Shown: positions 8,868-17,390 of the stretch, piece after piece
How the letters are laid out: the number at the start of each line of letters is the position of its first letter
Position numbering within the stretch: position 1 is the first letter of the stretch
Assembly: GCA_017853885.1 (NCBI GenBank)
Contig: JAFMIR010000024.1
Span: 1-59,103, forward strand
Length of the DNA: 59,103 nucleotides
Reading direction: 5' to 3'
Source of the DNA: Prosthecobacter sp.
GTDB taxonomy: Bacteria > Verrucomicrobiota > Verrucomicrobiia > Verrucomicrobiales > Verrucomicrobiaceae
The notes under the pieces: generated by a model
What the model was told of the DNA's origin: nothing
The model's input: the letters and a program-made list of their open reading frames with translations, nothing else
Database searches by the model: none
Position numbers and translations under genes: made by a program

Positions 8868-9824
8868 TCAGAAATGTTTGACCTCGCGGTAGTGACGCAC
8901 CTGATGCCCACGCTTTTTGAGTAGCTCGATCAGGCCTGCATCCCCCGTGAGGTGTCCTGCACCCACCAGCACCATCACTTTTTCGCCGCGTCGTAGCATC
9001 GCATCCAGTTTTTCGATCCACACCCGGTTCCGGTCCGTTAGGAAAAGGTTCATCAGGTCGGGATGCTTTTCTGCCTCACGAAAAAGCATGGCGTGAAGAG
9101 CGGGTAGATCTCCCTTTTTCCAAGCCAGAATCATCTTTTCGTATTCGTCAGGCACTGTCGAAAGTTCTGCTAGTGTTTGGTCTAAAAGCTCTCGCTGCTG
9201 CTCGTTTGTCAGGGAAGTAAACATCTGAAGTTGGAAGTCGTCTGTTTCTAATCCCTCTCCAAGTTTACCATCAGACTCGGCTCTTGCGCTGAAATGTTTG
9301 TCCACGCCAAGCTCCGGTGTGGCTCCGAGAAGGGCGTACTCCTTTGATGTGATGAGCAGCGAGACAAACCATGGGCGAAAACGTTTCATCGAAGAAGGAT
9401 CGAGCCCACGCCGTAGCGCCCATGTTTGTACCGCTTTCCAAGCATGCGCGCTCACGTGAGCTTCAAGGGAGGTGTCAGATGAAAATGTGCCCAGTTGGGA
9501 CATTTTCATGCTGAGTTCTGGGCCGGAACCTTTGCCCGGTGGCAGCTCAAGCAGCAGTTTGTCAGACCCTCGGTAGGCTGCTTCATAGCCTGGCGCCAGC
9601 GGATAGTCCTGCTCACGCAGAATGTGGATGGTGCCACATAGGTACAGACGTCCATTCAGTGTGCTATCGACCACCCAGACGCAGCCATCTGCGCTGCCAT
9701 CTGTTTGGGAGGCTGCGGTTTGAATGCGGCCAGCGGATGGATTTCCCTTAACCGGTTCTCGGTCACAACCGGATAACAATAAGCAGACGATGAATGGCGT
9801 GTAAAAGACGCGAAAAAACAACAC
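8868..9824 (-). CDS. TraB/GumN-family lipoprotein
   Basis: A 318-residue protein of the TraB/PrgY/GumN family. An N-terminal signal with lipobox LLLSGC (cysteine about 20) predicts a lipid-anchored periplasmic protein. The family signature is complete: LYLCGTIHIL near the N-terminus with GT.H, a following SDKLLLELPPG segment, and MVLVGAGHLTGDAGLIELL near the C-terminus, which supplies the conserved GxxH. Members are proposed metal-dependent peptidases related to Tiki, but the activity is not established for bacterial GumN-like proteins. The start codon is GTG; no in-frame ATG precedes the signal peptide. It stands alone, about 100 bp from the large gene upstream. Confidence 0.88.
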   Translation of the reverse strand: MLFFRVFYTPFIVCLLLSGCDREPVKGNPSAGRIQTAASQTDGSADGCVWVVDSTLNGRLYLCGTIHILREQDYPLAPGYEAAYRGSDKLLLELPPGKGSGPELSMKMSQLGTFSSDTSLEAHVSAHAWKAVQTWALRRGLDPSSMKRFRPWFVSLLITSKEYALLGATPELGVDKHFSARAESDGKLGEGLETDDFQLQMFTSLTNEQQRELLDQTLAELSTVPDEYEKMILAWKKGDLPALHAMLFREAEKHPDLMNLFLTDRNRVWIEKLDAMLRRGEKVMVLVGAGHLTGDAGLIELLKKRGHQVRHYREVKHF

Positions 9825-9923
9825 GTCTCATGCAAACACGTGACTTATTCGCGGCGCAACTGGCTTCTTCTTTTCAAGGGTGGCACAGGTGGAGCGCCAG
9901 TTTCGGTAAGTTGTCTGCCTCAA

Positions 9924-12900
9924 TCACTTCAGGGGATGTGCCTTGAGAATCTCATCCGTCGTGAAGAGCATCATGCGGCCTTTGTTGGCATCACGGATTG
10001 CCTTCACCTCGGTGGGAGTGACTGGGTCTGCTTGGTTGCCGAAGTGATTGCGAACGAAGGTTAGAACGTTGGCAATTTCCTCGTCTTTGAGCATACCCGC
10101 AAACGGAGTCATGGGAACTTGGCCGTTGTATTCTTTGCCACCCACTTTGATGGGGCCCATGAGGCCATACATGACGATTTTGATCAAGCGCTGCTTGTCC
10201 TCGGTCACCCACGGGCTCTTTACGATGCTAGGGAAGGCGGGATCGAGGCCGCCACCGTTGGGTTGATGGCAGGTGACGCACAATCCTTCGCGGAAATAGA
10301 CCTCTTGTCCGGCGGTGAACTGGCCTTTGGCGACATCGCTCAAGTGCGTGGGTGGCGGTACGACCTTGTATTCTGGCTTGGCAACCTCGACGATGCCAGC
10401 GAGGCGGTCGGAAGCTGTTTTCGCGGCGTTTTGGCTCCATTCATCGAGCGGGAGCTTCGATGCCAGAGCGACAATGTTCTTGGCGGCGGGCACATTCGGC
10501 AGCCAGCTCGCTGCGACGATAGCCTCTAGGCGCACACGGCCGTTTTCGTCCTGCGCGGCCTTTTCGAGCAAGGCGACGTGATCTGCGATGCGGTGTGTGT
10601 TGTAGCGCAGTACACGCACAGCGGCGGCACGTGCGTGGAAGTCTTTCGCCACGAGCATTTCACGCAGCAACTCTTCATCGACTTGGTTGGCACCCCAAGT
10701 GACCCAGAGGGCTTCGAGTTTCGCGTGTGTATCGGATTGTTTTGCGGCCCAAGCCTTGGCGGCTGACACGATCTCGCTGGAAGGATGAGCTCGAAGTTCA
10801 CGACGCGTGCGGTAGCGCTGGCGAAGTTCGGGGGCTTTCAGGTTTTCCAAGAGGGTCTCGACGGGAGCACCTGCCACTGGCGCGGCTTTAATGAGCGGGC
10901 GGCTAGGATAGGTGATGCGGTAGATGCGGCCGTGGACGTGGTCACGCAGCGGGTCACGCGCGTTGTGCTGCATGTGGCCGATAAGCACGTTGTGCCAGTC
11001 GATGACGTAAAGGCTGCCATCGGGGGCGAACTCGAGATCGACAGGGCGGAAGTTGCCATCGCTGCTCTGGAGCAGGTCGGGCTGGTGCGTGGTTTTCCAA
11101 CCGGTGCCGCCGTCGGCGTCTTCAATTTTCACCTGCTTGATGCCTAGAAAGCCGATGGCGTTGCAGTAAATGAGGTCGCCTTGCACGTTTTCAGGGAAGT
11201 GGCGGCTGCTCACGATCTCAAGGCCGCTAGTGGGGCGTACGTTGTGGCCTTTCGGGACGAGATCGGGCGTGGAAGGCGTTTTGCTGCCAAATACGGGCTT
11301 CACCTGCACGGGCAGCGCGTAGTTCATCGTGGTGCCGGAGGTGTGAAGGAGAAAATCTTGGCCCCATTGATCAAAGACATAACCCCAAGGATTTGGGATG
11401 CTCATCTGGATGGTGCGCTCGAGCTGGCCGCGCTGTGGGCTGTAGCGATAAAAACCACCATCAACACAGCGCACGGGGCCGTAGGGGGTCTCGATGTTCG
11501 AGTGAAGAAATACGCCTTCGCACATCATGAACGCGCCGCTCGGATCGGCGGTATAGGCGCTGATGGCGTGGTGCGTGTCATGCGTGTCAAAGCCGCCGAG
11601 CACGATCTCCATTTTATCTGCCTTGTCGTCGCCGTCCGTGTCGCGCAGCAGCACGAGATTAGGCTCCTGCGAAACATACACGCCTTCTGGCGCAAACTCG
11701 AAGCCAATGGGCAGGTGTAGCTTGTCAGCAAAGACAGTTTCCTTGTCGGCTTTGCCGTCACCATTTGTATCTTCGTAGATCAGCAGCTTGTCATCTGGTA
11801 GCGCATCGCCGGGCCGATAGTGTGGGTAGGTTGGCATGGTGGCCACCCACAAGCGCCCCTTGTTGTCAAAGCTGATTTGCATCGGGTTGGCGAGATTCGG
11901 GAACTCTTTTTCACTGGCGAACATCTCTACTTTGTAACCCTCCGGCACGGTGAGTGTCTTCACGGCATCCTCGCCATATAGATACTTCGTGTTGCCGTTC
12001 TTCACGCTTGGCTGGTAGTTCGTTGGCACCTCGGAAAGCTTGTGCGTCCTGCTGTCATCGACCTTCAAATCGGTCGTCTTGCCTGAGGCAACATGGCGGA
12101 TCAACTCATCACGCAGCGCAGCCATCTCTCGGGTCTTCTTTACCTCGTCCGGGTAATTCTGTGGACCATAGGGATTGTAGCGTTGGCCGTGCGTGTGCAC
12201 ACCGTTGAGAATGTTGTAGTCGCTATTCCAGAACCAGTCCTTCTGCTTCACCGCTTCGTGCACGAGCTTAGGGTCGGCTTTCGATTCGCGGCTGGCGTGG
12301 CCGTAGAGGCCGGTTGCTAGCAGTTCGGCGATTTTTTCGTATCCTTTGTCCGTTGGAATGAATCCGCCGGTCGTGAATGCCTCACCACTCTTCGCCTCGA
12401 TTCCCTTTGTAGGGGTGAAGAGGTCGATATAAGTGAGATTGTGCTTCTTGGCCACTTTTTCGATGGCGGTGGAGTAGAGCACGAGGTTTGCATTCTCCGC
12501 GTCGCCCTTGGGGAGATCCCGCTTTGCGCTCTGATCCTCATAGGCAATAGGCGATACGAGCACCACACGTGGCGCTTCCTTGCCGTTGTAGGCCTTGCTG
12601 AGCGTGTGAACGACCCACGCGTCGAGTTCTGCCTCGAAATTACCGACCTTGTTCGGTCCGTCGAAGCTCTCATTGTAGCCGAAGAATGCCACAATCGTGT
12701 CCGCCTTCAAATGTGCGAGCCATTGATCTGGTGTGGGATAGAAGCCCTTGCCATTGTGCACCATTTTGTCGGGATGAAACTTTTCCGCGCCAGGGAAGGC
12801 CCACTGCGAGACGCGTGCCGGATGTGGGCGGAAGCCCGGCGTGTCGCCCACATGCCCCATGTTACGGAAGAGCAACTCACGCCCTGGATAGCGAAGCTGT

Positions 12901-14087
12901 AGCTCCGTTTCAATCCGGCTGTACCATGTGTCACGCTCAGCGAGGCCGTTGCCGATCAGCACAATACGTTCTCCTTTGCTAGGTGGTGCGACATTCTGCG
13001 CACGAGCTTTCGTGGCGGCCGGTGGCTCGGCATTTGGCGCGTGCGGCGGCTGTTCGGATGCCGTGGCGTCAGGCTTCTTGTCACCCGGCATGCCCATCGA
13101 AGGGCTTTTTCCCGTCGCGAAGTCGCTGGGCTTCAGATTGCGCTGCTTGAAGTAGCCGGCGTCTTTGATGAAGCCATACATGGTCGGATTGAAGGGATCG
13201 ACAAAAGCCACATCGGCCTTCGCAGGCACTTCGATACCTGTGAGGTGATACGCTGCGTTCACAATGAGGCGACGCAGGTCCTCGTCAATGAAGTCCACTG
13301 CCGCCCCCATCGTCGTGCAGAACGATTGGCCCTGCGTTTTGCCATCCGGCGAGGTGTACTTAAAAAGCCACGCGAGCGCCTGCATGGGTTCGTTTTTGGG
13401 GCCCTGAATCGGCAACGAACGATCGTGCAAACTCGTCGTGACAGCGCCGCGCAGCAAAATCGTCGCTTTGTTGAGGTCGAGGTTCTTCACGGCATACACA
13501 TCCGAGGTGCCGAAAATCTCCTCCACGCCACGTAGCACGGGATTTTTGAGGTTAGCGGTCTCAAACACACTGCGCGTGCCTTCCTTCTTGTGCGCTCCAT
13601 GATGAGCCACCCACTTCTCACCGAGGATCTTCAATCCGAACTCACTCCACTTGAAGTCGCCGGTCTTTGCCGCGCCGGTGAAGGCATGCGTGGCTGTGCG
13701 GAAGCCGATCACAGGTTTGCCCGAATTCAGGAACTTGGCGAAATGTGCCAGATGTTCGTCGGGGAGCTGACGAAAACGCGTGCCGATGATGAGGAGGTCC
13801 GCGTCATTCAGCGTCTCGGTGCCTCGGATGTTCTTCGAGCTGTTTGGATCGATGTGGCCCGCTTTTTCGTCCGTGGAGAATAAGACGATGCAATTGAAGC
13901 CATGCTTTTTAGCCAGAATCTTCGCTAGCATTGGCATCGACTCCTCTGTGCGGTATTCTTCATCACCCGCGACGAGCACGACTTTCTTCCCGCTGCCTGG
14001 CAAACCCGGACTCGCGGAGATTTCGAGATAATCCTGTGCAGACGCAACTGAGGCGAGCAGGGTGAGAGAGAGGACGATGAACTTCAT
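9924..14087 (-). CDS. Giant secreted multidomain protein: ThuA + SGNH-like + PVC-type dehydrogenase (beta-propeller) + HEAT + cytochrome c
   Basis: A 1387-residue exported protein with signal peptide MKFIVLSLTLLASVASA. A ThuA-like domain covers about 20-300, followed by a Pro/Ala linker to about 365. An SGNH-fold domain follows at about 370-590, but its block I reads GNGLAER with no nucleophile serine, and the usual C-terminal DxxH is replaced by FIPTDKGY. A PVC-type putative membrane-bound dehydrogenase/beta-propeller spans about 705-1080 (LTVPEGYKVEMFASE, with DTNGDGKAD and DTDGDDKAD calcium-like loops). HEAT-like helices lie at about 1085-1200. A C-terminal cytochrome c has CVTCH at about 1270-1274 and PMTPF as the likely axial methionine. 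Planctomycete and verrucomicrobial genomes encode many such proteins, thought to oxidise sugars in the periplasm; the substrate is unknown. The frame is open to 14159, but the signal peptide fixes the start at 14087. Confidence 0.92.
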   Translation of the reverse strand: MKFIVLSLTLLASVASAQDYLEISASPGLPGSGKKVVLVAGDEEYRTEESMPMLAKILAKKHGFNCIVLFSTDEKAGHIDPNSSKNIRGTETLNDADLLIIGTRFRQLPDEHLAHFAKFLNSGKPVIGFRTATHAFTGAAKTGDFKWSEFGLKILGEKWVAHHGAHKKEGTRSVFETANLKNPVLRGVEEIFGTSDVYAVKNLDLNKATILLRGAVTTSLHDRSLPIQGPKNEPMQALAWLFKYTSPDGKTQGQSFCTTMGAAVDFIDEDLRRLIVNAAYHLTGIEVPAKADVAFVDPFNPTMYGFIKDAGYFKQRNLKPSDFATGKSPSMGMPGDKKPDATASEQPPHAPNAEPPAATKARAQNVAPPSKGERIVLIGNGLAERDTWYSRIETELQLRYPGRELLFRNMGHVGDTPGFRPHPARVSQWAFPGAEKFHPDKMVHNGKGFYPTPDQWLAHLKADTIVAFFGYNESFDGPNKVGNFEAELDAWVVHTLSKAYNGKEAPRVVLVSPIAYEDQSAKRDLPKGDAENANLVLYSTAIEKVAKKHNLTYIDLFTPTKGIEAKSGEAFTTGGFIPTDKGYEKIAELLATGLYGHASRESKADPKLVHEAVKQKDWFWNSDYNILNGVHTHGQRYNPYGPQNYPDEVKKTREMAALRDELIRHVASGKTTDLKVDDSRTHKLSEVPTNYQPSVKNGNTKYLYGEDAVKTLTVPEGYKVEMFASEKEFPNLANPMQISFDNKGRLWVATMPTYPHYRPGDALPDDKLLIYEDTNGDGKADKETVFADKLHLPIGFEFAPEGVYVSQEPNLVLLRDTDGDDKADKMEIVLGGFDTHDTHHAISAYTADPSGAFMMCEGVFLHSNIETPYGPVRCVDGGFYRYSPQRGQLERTIQMSIPNPWGYVFDQWGQDFLLHTSGTTMNYALPVQVKPVFGSKTPSTPDLVPKGHNVRPTSGLEIVSSRHFPENVQGDLIYCNAIGFLGIKQVKIEDADGGTGWKTTHQPDLLQSSDGNFRPVDLEFAPDGSLYVIDWHNVLIGHMQHNARDPLRDHVHGRIYRITYPSRPLIKAAPVAGAPVETLLENLKAPELRQRYRTRRELRAHPSSEIVSAAKAWAAKQSDTHAKLEALWVTWGANQVDEELLREMLVAKDFHARAAAVRVLRYNTHRIADHVALLEKAAQDENGRVRLEAIVAASWLPNVPAAKNIVALASKLPLDEWSQNAAKTASDRLAGIVEVAKPEYKVVPPPTHLSDVAKGQFTAGQEVYFREGLCVTCHQPNGGGLDPAFPSIVKSPWVTEDKQRLIKIVMYGLMGPIKVGGKEYNGQVPMTPFAGMLKDEEIANVLTFVRNHFGNQADPVTPTEVKAIRDANKGRMMLFTTDEILKAHPLK

Positions 14088-14229
14088 GGTTGGGGAAAAT
14101 GGCAGGAATTTGATATATCGCACGAGAGCTGAAAACCGGACAAAAAAGATGCCTTTCACGCGATGGGGCAGGAGCGGGCTGGAGCGTGCATGTGATGCCG
14201 TTGATACGCCTCAGGAAGGACGGTGTGCT

Positions 14230-14928
14230 TCACTTTTGCCCATAATAGGCATTTGGGCCGTGTTTACGAAGGTGATGTTTTTCGAGGATGTGGCCCGGAA
14301 TGGAGCCCGCGGACGGATTGAGAGCAAAACTCCCGATGGCCATCTGGGCACACATTTCGAGTGCGATGCTGTTGTTGAGCGAGTCCATGGCACTTTTGCC
14401 GAAAGTGAAAGGCGCATGGTGCAGTTGGAGCACGGCGGGCATTTCGAGTGGATCGAGTTTCAATTCGCGCAGGCGCTCCTCAATCGCCACACCAGTGAAA
14501 TGCTCGTAGTCTGCGTCAACCTCCTGAGGAGTCAGCGCGCGAACGAGGGGGATGGTCCCATTGAAATGGTCTGCATGCGTTGTGCCGAGGCAGGGAAGCT
14601 CACGTCCAGCCTGGCAGAACATCGTCGCATGCACGCTGTGGGTGTGAGTGATGCCGCCGATCCGTGAAAATTCACGGTAAAGGTGCAGATGCGTTTTCGT
14701 GTCACTCGACGGACGCAGTTTTCCCTTCACCACTTTGCCGTCGAGGTCGAGCACCACGATGTCCGCCGGCGTGAGTGCTTCGTAGTCCACACCGCTAGGC
14801 TTGATGGCCCAAAGGCCGCTGGTGCGATCGATCCCGCTTACATTACCCCACGTGAGGCGCACGAGGCCGGTGGAGGGCAGGGCGCGGTTGGCTTCGCAGA
14901 CTTGTTGGCGGAGTTCTTCGAGAGTCAT
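14230..14928 (-). CDS. araD: L-ribulose-5-phosphate 4-epimerase
   Basis: A 232-residue zinc enzyme converting L-ribulose-5-phosphate to D-xylulose-5-phosphate. It matches E. coli AraD/UlaF/SgbE closely over the whole length: LTWGNVSG, IKPSGVDY, the SSDTKTHL loop, HTHSVHAT with the zinc histidines, THADHFNGTIP, and the C-terminal HLRKHGPNAYYGQ with the conserved tyrosine. No isomerase or kinase for arabinose, ascorbate or L-xylulose lies nearby, so the entry route of the sugar is unclear. It starts 9 bp after the FKBP gene ends, so the two are probably co-transcribed. The large dehydrogenase gene follows 142 bp downstream. Confidence 0.95.
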   Translation of the reverse strand: MTLEELRQQVCEANRALPSTGLVRLTWGNVSGIDRTSGLWAIKPSGVDYEALTPADIVVLDLDGKVVKGKLRPSSDTKTHLHLYREFSRIGGITHTHSVHATMFCQAGRELPCLGTTHADHFNGTIPLVRALTPQEVDADYEHFTGVAIEERLRELKLDPLEMPAVLQLHHAPFTFGKSAMDSLNNSIALEMCAQMAIGSFALNPSAGSIPGHILEKHHLRKHGPNAYYGQK

Positions 14929-14937
14929 GGCTTGGCA

Positions 14938-15342
14938 TCAGTCTTCCCAGACTTTGAGCAGTTCCACTTCAAAGATCAGCGTCTCATCCGGGCCGATGTC
15001 CAACCCGGCGCCGCGTTTGCCATAGGCAAGGTGGCTGGGGATGAAAAAGCGCGTCTTGCCTCCCTCCTTCATGGTTTGTAGGCCCTCGGTCCAGCCTTTG
15101 ATCACTCGGTTCAGGGGAAATTCCGCAGGCTCACGGCCTGCTAGGTAACTGCTGTCAAATTCCACACCGTTGAGCAGTGTGCCTCGGTAGTTGACCACGA
15201 CGGTGTCCTTGGCCTTTGGGCTTTTGCCGGTGCCCTCTATGAGCACGAGGTATTGCAATCCCGTGGACGTGGTGATCACGCCAGGCTTCGTGGCGTTCTC
15301 AGTAAGGTAGGCTTTGCCGATTTCGAGAGCGGAGGTGGGCAT
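14938..15342 (-). CDS. FKBP-type peptidyl-prolyl cis-trans isomerase
   Basis: A 134-residue single-domain FKBP. A short N-terminal extension (about 1-25) precedes the FKBP core: VITTSTGLQYLVLIEGTG, VVVNYRGTLLNGVEFDSSY, FPLNRVIKGWTEGLQTMKEGGKTRFFIPSHLAYG and LIFEVELLKV. Active-site aromatic positions are conserved. No signal peptide is seen at the chosen start, so it is probably cytoplasmic. The frame is open to 15402 and a start there would add a hydrophobic segment, but it would approach the divergent ThuA gene. araD follows at 9 bp. Confidence 0.93.
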   Translation of the reverse strand: MPTSALEIGKAYLTENATKPGVITTSTGLQYLVLIEGTGKSPKAKDTVVVNYRGTLLNGVEFDSSYLAGREPAEFPLNRVIKGWTEGLQTMKEGGKTRFFIPSHLAYGKRGAGLDIGPDETLIFEVELLKVWED

Positions 15343-15416
15343 GCGGAGAAAACAAATGATGGAAAAGGAGCTTTGCAGGGCGTTTGTGCTTCTGCCAAAC
15401 ATCTTGTGTTCCTGAT

Positions 15417-16205
15417 ATGAAGAAAATTATCTTGTCCCTGACCCTCATCCTTGCCATCACCACCTTTTCCCAAGAGGTCAAGCCACTCAAGGTCCTCATG
15501 ATCTGCGGCGGCTGCTGCCATGACTACGCTAACCAAAAAATGATCCTCGCGGAGGGAATCAGCGCTCGTGCCAACACGGAATTTACCATCGTCCATGAGG
15601 AGGCACGTGTGAAGGACGATCGCACGCATCAGGTGAGCATCTACAAGAAGGCCGATTGGGCTAAAGGTTACGATGTGATCATCCATAATGAATGCTTTGG
15701 CGCAGTCACGGATGTGCCATTCGTCGAAGGCATTGCTAAGCCGCATTTTGAAGGTGTACCCGCTGTGATGTTGCACTGTTCTACGCACAGCTACCGCGCG
15801 GCGAAGACCGATGAGTGGCGTAAGTGTATCGGCCAGACCTCCATGAGCCACGAAAAAAACCGTGACCTCAAGGTGCGCAATGTCGCCGAAGATCATCCGG
15901 TGATGAAAGGTTTCCCGAAGGAGTGGAACGACCCGAAAGATGAGCTCTACAAGAACGAGAAGTTATGGGAGAACTTCAAGCCGCTCGCCACTGCCTACGG
16001 TGAGGACACGAAGAAGGATCACCATGTGATCTGGGTAAACCACTATGGTAAGGGTAAGGTTTTTGGCACCACGCTGGGTCACGGCAATCACACCATGCAG
16101 GATCCCTTGTACCTCGACCTCGTTACCCGCGGCCTTTTATGGGCCTGTGGCAAACTCGGCGATGATGGCAAGCCGCATCCGGGTTACGAATCGAAGCAAA
16201 AATGA
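15417..16205 (+). CDS. Secreted ThuA-domain protein
   Basis: A 262-residue protein with signal peptide MKKIILSLTLILAITTFS followed by one ThuA-like (glutamine-amidotransferase-like) domain. Visible blocks include KVLMICGGCCHDYANQK, YDVIIHNECFG, VPAVMLHCSTHSYR, DHPVMKGFP and HVIWVNHYGKGKVFGTTLGHG. ThuA was named from trehalose utilisation, but its chemistry is not established. In verrucomicrobia and planctomycetes these domains often accompany oxidoreductases and cytochrome proteins for sugar oxidation. The giant protein at 9924-14087 carries the same type of domain at its N-terminus. The ATG at 15417 gives the best signal peptide; an upstream in-frame start at 15384 would mask it. Confidence 0.88.
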   Translation: MKKIILSLTLILAITTFSQEVKPLKVLMICGGCCHDYANQKMILAEGISARANTEFTIVHEEARVKDDRTHQVSIYKKADWAKGYDVIIHNECFGAVTDVPFVEGIAKPHFEGVPAVMLHCSTHSYRAAKTDEWRKCIGQTSMSHEKNRDLKVRNVAEDHPVMKGFPKEWNDPKDELYKNEKLWENFKPLATAYGEDTKKDHHVIWVNHYGKGKVFGTTLGHGNHTMQDPLYLDLVTRGLLWACGKLGDDGKPHPGYESKQK

Positions 16206-16266
16206 TGGGTTTGCCTTGGGTGATTGTTATGTCTGCCGTACCGACAACGGTCATCAATCCACATCC

Positions 16267-17364
16267 TCACAGGCTTACCACGCGTGAGCCTTCATGAGCC
16301 GAGAGTAGGCAGGCATCGAGCACGCGTTGCGTAAGCAGGCTGATCTGGGCCCATGAGGGGTCGGTCTGGCCTGAAAGCACGAGGGCGGAGAAGTGTTGGA
16401 ATAGGTTCGCCTCCTGCGCTCCGGGGGCATTGTTGCTTGGTTCATCGAGTGCCACGGTTTCACGGCCTGCGTGCATGTTAGCCTGGCAGATGTCTAGGGC
16501 GAACGTCGAGCGTGTCAGTGCATACTGTGTCTGATTGCCGGAGAAGGGGAGGACGAAGTCTGAGACTTGTAGCAGCGCCTTGTCACCACTCACGATGGCC
16601 CACTGGGCATGCGCCGCGGTGAAGGAACAGTAAAAGGAAGCACTCGCGCCGCTCGCGAAGGTCAGGGTGCCAGAGAAGGCTAGCGGCACGGGCGGTGCGT
16701 CGGCGTTTTGCTGCGTCTCCGCGTGCATGCGACCTGTCACCTGAACGGGAGTCGCTTCCTCCATGACCCAAAGCGTGAACCGCAGGCAATACCAGCCGAG
16801 GTCGCCGAGACAGCCGAGCGGCTCGAGAGCACCATGAGCGCGGATGTTGGTGCGTTGGAATTCGGTGTCGCTCAAAAAGCTGAACTGCGTGGCGATGTGG
16901 CGGATGTGTCCCACATCATTTGCCAGCACTTCTCGCAGATGTTTCAAGCGACGGCCATGCATGAACATCACGCCATCCATGAACTGCACACCATGCTTCT
17001 CACACGCGGCCACCATCTCAGCCACGTCATTCAGCTCGCAGCCCACCGGCTTTTCGACGAGCACATGCTTGCCTGCTTGGGCTGCGCGAATGACCCACTC
17101 CTTGCGGATGCCGGTTGGTAGAGGAATGTATACGGCGTCGATGTCCGTTCGTGCCAGCAGCGCTTGGTAGCTGTCCATCGCTTGCGGCACGTTAGGATGC
17201 GGGACTTGGGATTGGCATTCGTCGATGAAGGCCTGCGCACGGTCCAGATCACGGCTGGCCAAGGCCACCAGCGTCGCGTTGCCAGCCTCGCGGATGGCCT
17301 GCCAGTTTTTGCGGGCGATAAAAGCGGCGCCGAGGATGCCCCAGCGACAGGTGGTTGTGCTCAT
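16267..17364 (-). CDS. Gfo/Idh/MocA-family oxidoreductase
   Basis: A 365-residue NAD(P)-dependent dehydrogenase of the Gfo/Idh/MocA family, which acts on sugars, inositols or sugar nucleotides. The N-terminal Rossmann segment reads RWGILGAAFIARKNW. The family motif VLVEKPVG lies at about residue 100, with the catalytic lysine, and QFMDGVMFMHGRRL follows. The C-terminal half is the alpha/beta substrate domain. No Tat signal is seen, so it is probably cytoplasmic. It follows hisD by 26 bp on the same strand and may be co-transcribed, although a link to histidine synthesis is unlikely. The start at 17364 is chosen because it falls directly before the Rossmann strand; the longer frame runs into hisD. 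Confidence 0.9.
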   Translation of the reverse strand: MSTTTCRWGILGAAFIARKNWQAIREAGNATLVALASRDLDRAQAFIDECQSQVPHPNVPQAMDSYQALLARTDIDAVYIPLPTGIRKEWVIRAAQAGKHVLVEKPVGCELNDVAEMVAACEKHGVQFMDGVMFMHGRRLKHLREVLANDVGHIRHIATQFSFLSDTEFQRTNIRAHGALEPLGCLGDLGWYCLRFTLWVMEEATPVQVTGRMHAETQQNADAPPVPLAFSGTLTFASGASASFYCSFTAAHAQWAIVSGDKALLQVSDFVLPFSGNQTQYALTRSTFALDICQANMHAGRETVALDEPSNNAPGAQEANLFQHFSALVLSGQTDPSWAQISLLTQRVLDACLLSAHEGSRVVSL

Positions 17365-17390
17365 GAGGGTAGTTGGTTTCGTTGAAAGAC

